A DNA stretch of 64,000 nucleotides. Origin: Ciceribacter sichuanensis. Its GTDB lineage: Bacteria > Pseudomonadota > Alphaproteobacteria > Rhizobiales > Rhizobiaceae. The DNA lies in NCBI RefSeq assembly GCF_024055605.1, contig NZ_JAMXLX010000001.1, positions 992,001 to 1,056,000 of the forward strand, given 5' to 3'. The notes under the pieces are model-generated. The model made no database searches. It was given only the letters and a program-made list of their open reading frames with translations, and was not told where the DNA came from. The position numbers and the translations under genes were made by a program. Shown piece after piece: positions 43,323-51,865 of this stretch. Position 1 is the first letter of the stretch; every line of letters begins with the position of its first letter.

Positions 43323-45659
43323 CTACAGCAATATGATGTGCCCGATATCGAAGTAGCTCTTGGCGGTCGGCAGGTTGACCACCAGCTCAGGGGCGTTTCC
43401 GCCAGTGCCATCACCGTCGTAATAAAGCTTGCCGGTTGTGTTGTTGTAGATCATCTGCGGGCCATCGATCGTGGCTGTCGCGCCGAACGTGAAGGCGTCC
43501 TGATCCAGCACCCCGTCGCCATCCTTGTCCAGCCCGGTGAAGAAGCGGCTTTCCAGCGCGATACGGTCGTCGTCGCTATAGTCCCAAACGCTGTCGGCAT
43601 TGTCCTTGCCGGCTTCGGCAAAGACGAAGGTATCGGCGCTGCCCTTCCCGTAGAGGCTGTCCACGCCGAGACCGCCGACAATGGTGTTGGACTGGCTGTT
43701 TCCGGTGATGAGGTTTGCCGCGTCATTGCCGAACACCGTGGCCCCGCCGGCGTCTTCCTTCAGCCGGATGTTCTCGATTTCGTTGGAGCCGCGCAGATCG
43801 ACGCCGACGTAAGCCCAGACGGAATCGATCCCGTCGTCCGTGTCGCCCGCCACCCGGTCCATGGCATTGTTGAAGATATAGGAGTCATTGCCAGCGGAAC
43901 CATGAAAGATGTCCGCTCCGGCTGATCCATAGAGCCATTCGGCGGCAGATGTTCCGTAAATGTGTGTCGAGGGCGTCTCGACCTCCGGCAACGGATCGGA
44001 CAATTTTACCTGCAGATTGGTCGCGGTGAACGAACTGGCCAGCACGTTATCGAGCGTCGCGATGGTCGTCCAGCCGTTGTCGTCATCGCGGGCCTGAACA
44101 AGAGCGTCCGTACCGGATTGCACGACCTGCACCAGGCCTTCAGCAAGGTAATCCTCCTGATCCCAGCCAAGCCGGATGCCGAGCACGGAAACGTCTATTA
44201 CGTCGCCGCCATCACCGGTCTTGAAGTCGGTGATCAGATCTCCGCCTTCATCGAGGGCGTTGTAGGCGAAGCGGTCGCGCCCGTCGCCGCCCTCGAGGGT
44301 ATCCGCACCGGTGCCGCCCCAGAGATAGTCGTTGCCGTCTCCCCCAAAGAGGGCGTCGAGACCTTGTCCGCCGAGAAGCTTGTCATCCGCACTGGTCCCG
44401 GTGAGCGTGTCGTCGTCCCCGACGACGTTTTCCTCGACCGTCGTATTGATGAACTCGACCGCGCTGGGTGAGATGCTGTAGCCCTTGCCGTAGCTTTCGA
44501 AGCTGCTGTCGGTCACGACATTTCCGAGAGGCTTGCCGCTGATGATGAAGCTGTATTTGGTCGTCTCACGCAGCGTCAGATTATCGACCGTCGCATCCCG
44601 ACCGTCGCCGTCGCCATATTCGTAGAACTGGACGCCGTAAGTGTTGCCGGCGCCCGCGCTGTCGGAGAATGTGTTGCCGATGCCGCGAAGGTCTCCGAAC
44701 ATGCGGGATTCGAAGGCGAGCACATCGGTGTAGAGCCCGTCGCGGCTTTCCGAGTGGAAGTCGTAAGCCGCGAGCGCCGCGTCGTAGACCACGGAATTCG
44801 TCGCAACGAGCTGGATATCCGCCCCGTAGTTAGAGGTCGATGCCGCGTTTGTTGCGGTGCCCGTCGTGTGAACGAGCACGCCGTGATTGACGTGTTCGGC
44901 GAAGAGCCCGTTGATCGATGTGTTCAGCGAGGTGGCCGACTGGACGACCGAATGGACATAGGAGCCGGAAACATCCGTCACCTCGGCATTGACGTTGTTG
45001 ACCAGTGTTATGCCGTTTCCGGCATTCTGTACGCTGATATCGCTGATCGATGTGTCGGTCAGCGAGCGCACCCGAAGCAAGGGTTGGCCCGAACTCGTGA
45101 CTTCGGTGAACTGCCCGGCGAGATGACCGTTCGTGACCGAGATACTGCCTTCCGCGTAGAGGCCTGCCCGGACGTTGGTCGTGTAGAGTTCCTGCTCTAG
45201 CAGCGAGCCGTCGAGGACAACCGTATTTCCGTCGATGGCGATGACCTGGGCTGCCTGACCGAGATTGGTATAAAGGCCGTTGTCACTGCCATCGACATGG
45301 TCGCCGGGAAGCGCATCGTCCGAGACGACCTTCAGCCAACTCCCGACCTCGATACCTTCCGGCAGGCTGTCATAGGTAATGGTCGCATTCCCGGCAGTGT
45401 CCGTTCCAAGCGTTACGCCATCAAGCGTCTTCTCATGTCCGTACACATCGATGGCGGCAAAGTTGCCGGTCGTCGTCAGGGTACTGCCGTTGAGGTCGAC
45501 CGCGATGTCCTGCGCATCGACACGCACGACGATCGGTGCCGTAACGGTTATATCGGCATTTTCGGGGAGGACCACTGTTCCCCCCGATGTCAGGCTCGCG
45601 ATGGCTGTCGCGATGTCCTTGTCGGTAGCATTTTCCGGCAGATAGATCGTATCAGTCAT
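43323..45659 (-). CDS. RTX-repeat protein with parallel beta-helix, predicted type I secretion substrate
   Basis: 778 residues. The first about 420 residues show repeated short beta strands (TVVLPENADITVTAPIVV, GNGITLVNNVNAEVTDVSGSYVHS), as in right-handed beta-helix polysaccharide lyases and hydrolases. Two clusters of calcium-binding nonapeptides follow: GGQGLDALFGGDGNDYLWGG-TGADTLEGGDGRDRF (about 430-470) and a shorter set near 580-690 (GSAGADIFHGSAGNDSY, VGGLGVDSLYGKGSADTF). The C-terminus is hydrophobic (SYFDIGHIILL), as in uncleaved type I secretion signals. There is no N-terminal signal peptide. No ABC or membrane-fusion transport genes are adjacent. A role in exopolysaccharide processing, like rhizobial PlyA/ExsH, is possible but unproven. 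Confidence 0.82.
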   Translation of the reverse strand: MTDTIYLPENATDKDIATAIASLTSGGTVVLPENADITVTAPIVVRVDAQDIAVDLNGSTLTTTGNFAAIDVYGHEKTLDGVTLGTDTAGNATITYDSLPEGIEVGSWLKVVSDDALPGDHVDGSDNGLYTNLGQAAQVIAIDGNTVVLDGSLLEQELYTTNVRAGLYAEGSISVTNGHLAGQFTEVTSSGQPLLRVRSLTDTSISDISVQNAGNGITLVNNVNAEVTDVSGSYVHSVVQSATSLNTSINGLFAEHVNHGVLVHTTGTATNAASTSNYGADIQLVATNSVVYDAALAAYDFHSESRDGLYTDVLAFESRMFGDLRGIGNTFSDSAGAGNTYGVQFYEYGDGDGRDATVDNLTLRETTKYSFIISGKPLGNVVTDSSFESYGKGYSISPSAVEFINTTVEENVVGDDDTLTGTSADDKLLGGQGLDALFGGDGNDYLWGGTGADTLEGGDGRDRFAYNALDEGGDLITDFKTGDGGDVIDVSVLGIRLGWDQEDYLAEGLVQVVQSGTDALVQARDDDNGWTTIATLDNVLASSFTATNLQVKLSDPLPEVETPSTHIYGTSAAEWLYGSAGADIFHGSAGNDSYIFNNAMDRVAGDTDDGIDSVWAYVGVDLRGSNEIENIRLKEDAGGATVFGNDAANLITGNSQSNTIVGGLGVDSLYGKGSADTFVFAEAGKDNADSVWDYSDDDRIALESRFFTGLDKDGDGVLDQDAFTFGATATIDGPQMIYNNTTGKLYYDGDGTGGNAPELVVNLPTAKSYFDIGHIILL

Positions 45660-45720
45660 GGTCTGGCCTCAATGTTGCACAGCCCCTGAACCCCATACTC
45701 TCCATCACGACGGTCAAATA

Positions 45721-45735
45721 TTAAGTAAGGGTTAA
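45721..45735 (-). promoter_or_regulatory. CtrA-like site upstream of the RTX gene
   Basis: TTAA-N7-TTAA (45721-45724 and 45732-45735) fits the core binding pattern of the alphaproteobacterial cell-cycle regulator CtrA. It lies about 62-76 bp upstream of the RTX start. The motif is short and could occur by chance. Confidence 0.3.
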
Positions 45736-45804
45736 TTTTGACTCAGCAATCTACCTATTGCGCCATGTTTCCAATATTTCATCCATATGTAGATGTATTC
45801 GTAC

Positions 45805-46158
45805 TTACAGAGGTCTGCCGAGATTGTTGTAGGTGTCTTCGAGCTGCTTCATCCGCTCGTCATAGGCGTTGCGCAGGCATAGCGTATCGCCCTCACAGGC
45901 CTGCCGTTTCTTCAGCCATGCGGACTGCTGGTCCTGCAAGTCCCCGCGATTGCCCATGGCGAGCAGTCCAGCAATCAGCTCGAAGCTCGTCGCCATCTTC
46001 ACGTCGAGATCGTTGAGTGCACGGTTATCGCAGATGGCGCGTTCGTCGGCGGCAAGGTCCTTGCGGTCGCAGTCGAAGCTGGCAGCAAGGCTTGCGGTGG
46101 TGACGGTCAGGGAACTGGCTGCAATCGTCAGGATCGTGGCGGCGGTAACAGGGCGCAT
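45805..46158 (-). CDS. LprI-like (DUF1311) periplasmic protein
   Basis: 117 residues with a signal peptide (MRPVTAATILTIAASSLTVTTASLAAS). The mature part has the LprI N-terminal pattern ASFDCDRKDLAADERAICDNRALNDLDVKMA with paired cysteines, and QSAWLKKRQACEGDTLCLRNAYDERMKQLE. The family includes lysozyme inhibitors, but many members have no known function. CGAGGAGAAACGAG precedes the ATG. Read on the minus strand and divergent from the protease gene. Confidence 0.8.
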   Translation of the reverse strand: MRPVTAATILTIAASSLTVTTASLAASFDCDRKDLAADERAICDNRALNDLDVKMATSFELIAGLLAMGNRGDLQDQQSAWLKKRQACEGDTLCLRNAYDERMKQLEDTYNNLGRPL

Positions 46159-46326
46159 CTCGTTTCTCCTCGCAAAGCCTCGGACATTACCGACTTGTAA
46201 CGGTCAATGCCTTGGTTTTGTTCGATTCACGCCTAAATCATCAGCGCAGGACACAAGCGGCCACATTTCCATTCCCTTCGTCCATCGGCCGCACTAAAAC
46301 ACGATCGAGAACAGCAGGAGACTTTC

Positions 46327-47733
46327 ATGCAAGGCATTGTTCGGTATGCGGCGACTACGCTGCTCGCGCTGTCTTTGGCCGGGCCTGGCGTGGCATTTGC
46401 CCAGGATGCCAAGACCGTTCCGCAGACGCAGCTTGAGATGCAGACGTCCTTTGCGCCGCTGGTCAAGCAGACCCACGGCGCGGTGGTGAATGTCTATGCC
46501 GAACGGATCGTGCAACGGCGGGCGTCGCCCTTTGCCGGTGACCCCTTCTTCGAACAGTTCTTCGGCCAGCAGATGCCGAACCGCACCGAAAAGCAGTCCT
46601 CGCTCGGCTCCGGCGTGATCGTCGAGGAGAACGGTACGGTTGTCACCAATAACCACGTCATCGAAGGTGCCGACGACATCAAGGTGGCATTGGCCGATGG
46701 TCGCGAGTTTCCGGTCAAGGTCGTGCTGAAGGACGAGCGGCTCGATCTGGCGGTGCTGCGCATCGACGCCCATGAAAAGCTGCCGACCCTGCCGATCGGC
46801 AATTCGGATGCGATCGAGGTCGGCGATCTCGTGCTGGCGATCGGCAATCCCTTCGGTGTCGGCCAGACGGTCACCTCGGGCATCGTTTCCGCGCTGGCGC
46901 GCAATCAGGTAACCGAAGGCGATTTCGGCTTTTTCATCCAGACGGATGCTGCGATCAATCCCGGCAATTCGGGCGGCGCGCTGATGAACATGAAGGGCGA
47001 ACTGATTGGCATCAATTCGGCCATCTTTTCCAAGGGTGGCGGCTCGAACGGCGTAGGCTTTGCCATTCCCGCCAATCTGGTGAAGGTGTTCCTCGGTGCC
47101 GCGGACCGTGGTGCGACCAGCTTCGAGCGTCCCTATGTCGGCGCAAGCTTCGATCCGGTGACCTCCGACGTGGCCGAAGCACTCGGTCTCGACAAGGTGC
47201 GCGGAGCGCTGGTGGTTCGCGTCGTCGATGGAGGCCCCGCCGCCAAGGCCGGTCTGAAGGCCGGGCAGGTGGTGACGGCCGTCGATGGCGTTTCGGTCGA
47301 GCATCCGGATGCGCTGGGATATCGGCTCACTACGGCGGGCCTCGGCAAGGCGGTCAAGCTCACGGTTCGCGAAAACGGTGCCGAAAAGCAGATCACCATG
47401 ACGCTGGCCGGTGCGCCGGAAACCACGCCTCGGGACGAAAGGCTGATCGAGGGCCGCAATCCTTTTGCCGGTGCCAAGGTCGCCAACCTTTCTCCGAAGC
47501 TGGCCTATGAACTGCAGATGCCGTCGGAAGTCATGGGCGTGGTGATCACCGATATCGCCCAGGGCTCGCCTGCTGCCCGCCTCGGCTTCGCGCCGCACGA
47601 TATCATCATTTCCGTCAACGGCGATTCGGTTGGTACGAGCGCCAACATGGCCAAGATCGCCGCCGGCGATCCCGGCTTCTGGCGCGTCGAAATCGAGCGT
47701 GACGGTCAGCGCATAAGACAGGTTTTCAGATGA
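46327..47733 (+). CDS. DegP/DegQ-type periplasmic serine endoprotease
   Basis: 468 residues with a signal peptide (about 1-25, AFA-QDAK). Trypsin-like catalytic triad: His110 in TNNHVIEGAD, Asp140 in ERLDLAVLRID, Ser215 in NPGNSGGAL. Two PDZ domains follow (about 265-360 and 370-468), the second shorter. It degrades or chaperones misfolded envelope proteins. AGGAG precedes the ATG. Its stop overlaps the rarA start by four bases. An exact DegP versus DegQ label is not assigned. Confidence 0.93.
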   Translation: MQGIVRYAATTLLALSLAGPGVAFAQDAKTVPQTQLEMQTSFAPLVKQTHGAVVNVYAERIVQRRASPFAGDPFFEQFFGQQMPNRTEKQSSLGSGVIVEENGTVVTNNHVIEGADDIKVALADGREFPVKVVLKDERLDLAVLRIDAHEKLPTLPIGNSDAIEVGDLVLAIGNPFGVGQTVTSGIVSALARNQVTEGDFGFFIQTDAAINPGNSGGALMNMKGELIGINSAIFSKGGGSNGVGFAIPANLVKVFLGAADRGATSFERPYVGASFDPVTSDVAEALGLDKVRGALVVRVVDGGPAAKAGLKAGQVVTAVDGVSVEHPDALGYRLTTAGLGKAVKLTVRENGAEKQITMTLAGAPETTPRDERLIEGRNPFAGAKVANLSPKLAYELQMPSEVMGVVITDIAQGSPAARLGFAPHDIIISVNGDSVGTSANMAKIAAGDPGFWRVEIERDGQRIRQVFR

Positions 47734-49040
47734 GCGATCTCTTCGCGCCGCAGGTCCCGCAGGAAGTGGAGGCCCGCCGACCGCTGGCCGACCGCCTGCG
47801 GCCGAAGACGCTGGCCGAGGTGACGGGCCAGGAACATCTGACGGGCGAGGATGGTGTCCTCGCCCGCATGATCGATTCAGGCTCGCTCGGCTCCATGATC
47901 TTCTGGGGCCCTCCCGGCACCGGCAAGACTACGATTGCCCGGCTGCTCTCCGGGCAGGCCGGGCTTGCTTTCGAGCAGATCTCGGCGATTTTTTCTGGCG
48001 TCGCGGACCTGAAGAAGGTGTTCGAGACTGCGCGCCTGCGACGGATGGAGGGACGTCAGACGCTGCTTTTCGTCGACGAGATCCATCGTTTCAACCGAGC
48101 CCAGCAGGACAGTTTCCTTCCCGTGATGGAAGACGGCACGGTGATCCTGGTGGGCGCCACCACAGAAAACCCGTCCTTCGAACTCAATGCCGCTCTTCTG
48201 TCCCGGGCGAGGGTGCTGACCTTCAAGCCCCATGACGAGCAGAGCCTCGGTACGCTCCTGAAGCGGGCGGAGGAAACGGAGCACCGGCCGTTGCCGTTGG
48301 ACGAGGATGCTCGTGCTGCCCTGATCCGCATGGCGGATGGCGACGGTCGCGCCGCGCTGACGCTTGCCGAAGAAGTCTGGCGCGCTGCCCGCAAGGACGA
48401 GGTTTTCGATACCGACGGTCTGGCGAGGATCGTCCAGCGCCGCGCGCCCGTCTATGACAAGGGACAGGACGGTCATTACAACCTGATCTCGGCCCTGCAT
48501 AAATCGGTACGCGGCTCCGATCCGGATGCTGCGCTCTATTACCTCTGCCGCATGTTCGATGCCGGCGAAGATCCGCTTTATCTGGGGCGCCGTCTGGTCA
48601 GGATGGCTGTCGAGGACATCGGTCTTGCCGATCCTCAGGCGCTCGTCATCTGCAATGCCGCCAAGGATGCCTATGATTATCTCGGCTCGCCCGAGGGGGA
48701 ACTGGCGTTGGCACAGGCCTGTGTCTATCTTGCCACCGCGCCGAAATCGAATGGCGTCTATGTCGCCTACAAGGCGGCGATGCGGGCTGCCAAGGAGAAC
48801 GGCTCGCTGCTGCCGCCGAAGCATATCCTCAATGCGCCGACCAAGCTGATGAAGGCCGAGGGCTATAACGAAGGCTACCGCTACGACCATGACGAGCCGG
48901 ACGCCTTTTCCGGCCAGGACTATTTTCCCGAGAAGATGGGGCGCAAGACCTTCTACGATCCGCCGGAACGCGGTTTCGAGCGGGAGATCCGCAAGCGGCT
49001 GGACTGGTGGTCCAAGCTGCGTCGCGAGCGCGGCAGCTGA
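47730..49040 (+). CDS. rarA: replication-associated recombination protein A (AAA ATPase)
   Basis: 436 residues. Walker A is GPPGTGKTT (60-68), Walker B is LLFVDEIHRFN (DEIH 116-119), sensor 1 is GATTENPSFELN, and the C-terminal tetramerisation domain includes LYYLCRMFDAGEDPLYLGRRLVRMAVEDIGLADP. RarA (MgsA) acts at stalled replication forks and interacts with SSB. It overlaps the protease gene, so the two are probably co-translated despite unrelated roles. Confidence 0.96.
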   Translation: MSDLFAPQVPQEVEARRPLADRLRPKTLAEVTGQEHLTGEDGVLARMIDSGSLGSMIFWGPPGTGKTTIARLLSGQAGLAFEQISAIFSGVADLKKVFETARLRRMEGRQTLLFVDEIHRFNRAQQDSFLPVMEDGTVILVGATTENPSFELNAALLSRARVLTFKPHDEQSLGTLLKRAEETEHRPLPLDEDARAALIRMADGDGRAALTLAEEVWRAARKDEVFDTDGLARIVQRRAPVYDKGQDGHYNLISALHKSVRGSDPDAALYYLCRMFDAGEDPLYLGRRLVRMAVEDIGLADPQALVICNAAKDAYDYLGSPEGELALAQACVYLATAPKSNGVYVAYKAAMRAAKENGSLLPPKHILNAPTKLMKAEGYNEGYRYDHDEPDAFSGQDYFPEKMGRKTFYDPPERGFEREIRKRLDWWSKLRRERGS

Positions 49041-49052
49041 CGCCCGAAAGCC

Positions 49053-49364
49053 TCAGGAGGCCTTGCTCATCTTCGGCGCATGCGGGGCAACCATCGTCTT
49101 CACCGAGGAATCGGCAAGGCCGTGATGGCCTTCCATGTCGACGATCAGGTGCCAGTGGCCGCTTTCCGGAATGGTGAGCTTGATCGGAGATTTTTTCGCC
49201 ACGCCGCCGAGATACTTGAAATCGAGCGTTTCCTTGAAGCGCTGAAAATTGCCCGGTGTCATCAGCCGCACGTTGTTGACTGCGGAAAGCGTCACTTCGA
49301 TGATCGTCCCGGCGCGCAATTCCTGCAGATCGTAGTGGCTAAAGCGGAAGCTCGGCTTGGACAT
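49053..49364 (-). CDS. DUF1883-domain protein
   Basis: 103 residues from the ATG at 49364 (MSKPSFRFSHYDLQELRAGTIIEVTLS), with CGAGGAGCCGA upstream. It is predicted to be a compact beta-rich protein: VRLMTPGNFQRFKETLDFKYLGG and SPIKLTIPESGHWHLIVDMEGH match the DUF1883 pattern. Function unknown. An in-frame ATG at 49541 also has a ribosome-binding site (GAAGGAGAACCC) and would add 59 low-complexity residues; I prefer the shorter form. Convergent with rarA. Confidence 0.75.
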   Translation of the reverse strand: MSKPSFRFSHYDLQELRAGTIIEVTLSAVNNVRLMTPGNFQRFKETLDFKYLGGVAKKSPIKLTIPESGHWHLIVDMEGHHGLADSSVKTMVAPHAPKMSKAS

Positions 49365-50357
49365 TCGGCTCCTCGTATTTTCGGTGCCCTTCAATTCAAC
49401 TCCGCAATCTGCCGCATCCGGGTTAAGGAAGGGTTCTCCGCGCATGGTGGTTCGATGCCGTAGCACCGGCTTCCGGCCGGCTCGTCCGCCTTCGCCGCCT
49501 GGCGGCTCCGGCATATCCTGTCGTGTTTCCGTGGTGGGCATGGGTTCTCCTTCACGCGAGCCGGAGGCCCCGTGTCGTGCTGCATTTCGATGTCCCTCCC
49601 TGCGGAGGGTCGGTCGGGGCGCTGGAAGCTGCCTCGCAAAATAAAAATAAGTGACACCTTCCGGCGCCCCGTTCGGTGTGTTTTTCCGGACGAACTCGGT
49701 CTCTCTGCGCGGATGACGGCACCTTTCCCAGGGTTGCGCTCGCGAACATTTTCGTTCGTGACGCCACGAAAGGCCGTTTTGGCGGCCAGTCGCCGGTCCA
49801 GTCATGTGTGCCCTGCAGGCACGCCCCGCCCTGTTTCAGACGAGAGGGAGACCATTCTCATCCAGCCCCCGGAGCCTGTTCCGCGTTTCGAACAGACAAC
49901 CGGATCACCGGTCCCGCCTCGCCGGCAACGCAAGCCGGTGTAACCGCGACGGGACGGATGGATTGTAGGCACGGACGCAAGGGGCGGGGATTTGGAGGGG
50001 AAACGGGGAAGGGCGCGGGTGAGGGGCGCGATCTTTCAGGATCGCTCCATACGCTTTGGTCCCTGTCTCCTCGCATGTCGTTGCCACAAACCGCCGTACA
50101 CCTTTGTGCGACATGTTCCCCGGCGGAAAAGCCGAGCGAACCGGCCCTGTGGGCTTCTCTCATCGATTTTAAGTCTATCTCGAAAGGGCGGAGGCTGGCG
50201 GATGGTGCAGACACATTGGTCCTTTGCGGCAAAGACCAGAGCACGGCTGCGCGACCGAGGAGGAGGATCTGAAATGATTACTGTCTCCGGAACAGATTTT
50301 GTCTTCACGCATTACATTGTGGGTCGAAATGCTGACCGACCTCTGAGGAGAAAGAGA
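49365..50357. other. approximately 1-kb stretch without a convincing gene
   Basis: Long frames exist on both strands, including an upstream extension of the OsmC frame and of the DUF1883 frame, but their products are arginine-, proline- and cysteine-rich with no recognised motif, as expected for non-coding GC-rich DNA. It must contain the promoters of the two flanking divergent genes. No repeat or RNA was identified. Confidence 0.5.
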
Positions 50358-50789
50358 ATGGCCATTGAAAAGCGTGGTTCCGCCCACTGGAGCGGCGGAT
50401 TGAGGGACGGGCGCGGAACGGTTTCCACCGAGAGCGGCGCATTGAAAGAGCACCCCTATGGCTTCAAGACCCGTTTCGAGGGTGTTCCGGGCAGCAATCC
50501 GGAGGAACTGATCGGCGCGGCGCACGCCGCCTGCTTCACCATGGCGCTCTCCAAGGAACTCGGGGATGCCGGCTTCACCGCGGAAGCCCTCGATACCACG
50601 GCCAAGGTGACGCTCGATCAGGTCGGCGGCGGCTTTGCGATCACCGCGATCGAACTCAGCCTGCGCGGCAAGGTGCCCGGCACGGACGAGGCGACCTTCC
50701 GCGGCATTGCCGAAAAGGCCAAGGCCGGCTGCCCGGTCTCGAAGGCGCTGGCCGCCGTTCCGATCAGCCTGAATGTGACCTTCGGCTGA
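50358..50789 (+). CDS. OsmC family peroxiredoxin-like protein
   Basis: 143 residues from the ATG at 50358 (MAIEKRGSAHWSGGLRDGRGTVSTESGAL), with GAGGAGAAAGAGA upstream. It has the two expected redox cysteines: HAACFTMALSKELGDAGF and AKAGCPVSKALAAVPISL. PEELIGAAHAACFTMALS is the OsmC signature. The subfamily reduces organic hydroperoxides with lipoyl-type thiols; OsmC rather than Ohr is suggested by the N-terminus. Stress-inducible control is likely but no operator was seen. Confidence 0.9.
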   Translation: MAIEKRGSAHWSGGLRDGRGTVSTESGALKEHPYGFKTRFEGVPGSNPEELIGAAHAACFTMALSKELGDAGFTAEALDTTAKVTLDQVGGGFAITAIELSLRGKVPGTDEATFRGIAEKAKAGCPVSKALAAVPISLNVTFG

Positions 50790-50921
50790 GGGGCTTTGCT
50801 CCCGATTGCGAAAGGCTTGAGGGGGCCGGCGGGCAGCGTTTGTCGTTTGCCGGTCCCCGATAATGGGCGTATAATTTCCGCTTTCCGGCCGCCCCGGCCG
50901 GAGCTTCGTGAGGAGGAGAAA

Positions 50922-51125
50922 ATGTCACGCCAATATATCGATTGCCGTGAATTCCCGAGCGAAATGAAATGCACCGTCGCCATCTCGGCAGACACCACGG
51001 AGGAACTCGTCAACGCCGCCGTGCAGCATGCCGTTGCCGTTCATGGCGAACACGACACCCCCGCATTCCGCCAGGAAATCAAGAAGGCCATCCACAAGAT
51101 GGAACCATCCCGCAACGTCGCATGA
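50922..51125 (+). CDS. DUF1059 small protein
   Basis: 67 residues: MSRQYIDCREFPSEMKCTVAISADTTEELVNAAVQHAVAVHGEHDTPAFRQEIKKAIHKM. The two cysteines, the helix ELVNAAVQHAVAVHGE and the general size fit DUF1059. Function unknown. AGGAGGAGAAA gives a strong ribosome-binding site, so the start is firm. It follows the OsmC gene by 132 nt and may share its transcript. Confidence 0.78.
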   Translation: MSRQYIDCREFPSEMKCTVAISADTTEELVNAAVQHAVAVHGEHDTPAFRQEIKKAIHKMEPSRNVA

Positions 51126-51203
51126 CGCCGGGATGATGGGAGCCAAGCGCCACCTCCTTTGCGGAGGGGGTGGCGAGTGGGAACCCTGTAAGGACATGAG
51201 CTC

Positions 51204-51358
51204 ACGTTTCCCCGTCATCCCGGACTTGTTCCGGGATCCAGTAGTGCGATGTCCATCGGGCTGGAGAATGTTTGGCCGCTCGTAGCGACGGGACAATTGT
51301 CTTCTCGGCTCGCAGACGCTCGCCGGCTGGATTCCTGTGACAAGCACAGGAATGACGG
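51204..51358 (+). repeat. MITE-like repeat element, copy A
   Basis: About 155 bp. Each end is a palindromic unit of about 30 bp (CCGTCATYCC, a small hairpin around CTTGT, GGRATCCAG), and the two units are inverted, giving terminal inverted repeats. Left end: CCGTCATCCCGG at 51212; right end: CAGGAATGACGG to 51358. The middle 45 bp differs from copy B at 51866. Such units are common in Rhizobiales intergenic DNA. Confidence 0.8.
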
Positions 51359-51522
51359 TTGTGGAGGCGATCTTCGCATAACCGACACCGACGAATTCGT
51401 GGCGGATTTTCGCATGCGGCTATCGGCGATGACGTATGGAACACCGCTATTGTCGGATCTGCACTGATTTCCGGTACCCCCTCATTGTCCCGTTCGACTT
51501 CGGCGGTATCGCGGAAACGGGA

Positions 51523-51810
51523 TCACAGCAGATAGTGGGAGATATCATCCCAGTCGGGATTCACGCTCTCGATCAGATTGAGTTTCCATGCCCTTGGCCA
51601 TTTCTTGATGGTCTTTTCCCGCGTCAGGGCTGATGTAATCAGGTCATGGATCTCGAACCAGACAAGCGTCTTGACGCCATATCGGCTCGTGAAGCCCGGT
51701 GTGAGGTCATGCTGGTGTTCATGAAGGCGGCGCGCGAGGTCGCTGGTCACGCCGGTGTAGAGCGTGCCGTTCCGTCTGGAAGCAAGGATGTAGACATAGC
51801 CCTGACGCAT
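51523..51810 (-). CDS. small GIY-YIG nuclease-domain protein
   Basis: 95 residues. The GIY-YIG core is GYVYILASRRNGTLYTGVTSDLARRLHEHQ (YVY and YTG motifs, catalytic-type Arg in DLARRL), then FTSRYGVKTLVWFE and ALTREKTIKKWPRAWKLNLIE with the conserved glutamate. Matches the COG2827-type single-domain group, whose cellular role is unsettled. The ribosome-binding site is poor. It sits between two copies of the same MITE-like repeat; see findings. Confidence 0.87.
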   Translation of the reverse strand: MRQGYVYILASRRNGTLYTGVTSDLARRLHEHQHDLTPGFTSRYGVKTLVWFEIHDLITSALTREKTIKKWPRAWKLNLIESVNPDWDDISHYLL

Positions 51811-51865
51811 GTAGGTAGGATGGCACGACCGGCCGAATACGCAAAGGCAGTGTCATGCCGTGCCA

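Noticed and set aside
43227..43925. Plus-strand open frame opposite the RTX gene
   Set aside because: Composition is that of an antisense frame, and the RTX repeats identify the minus strand as coding.
49365..49805. N-terminal extension of the DUF1883 frame to 250 residues
   Set aside because: The extension is proline- and arginine-rich with no family match, and a good ribosome-binding site precedes the ATG at 49364.
49992..50357. N-terminal extension of the OsmC frame
   Set aside because: OsmC proteins begin at the equivalent of 50358, where GAGGAG is present; the extension has no recognisable sequence.
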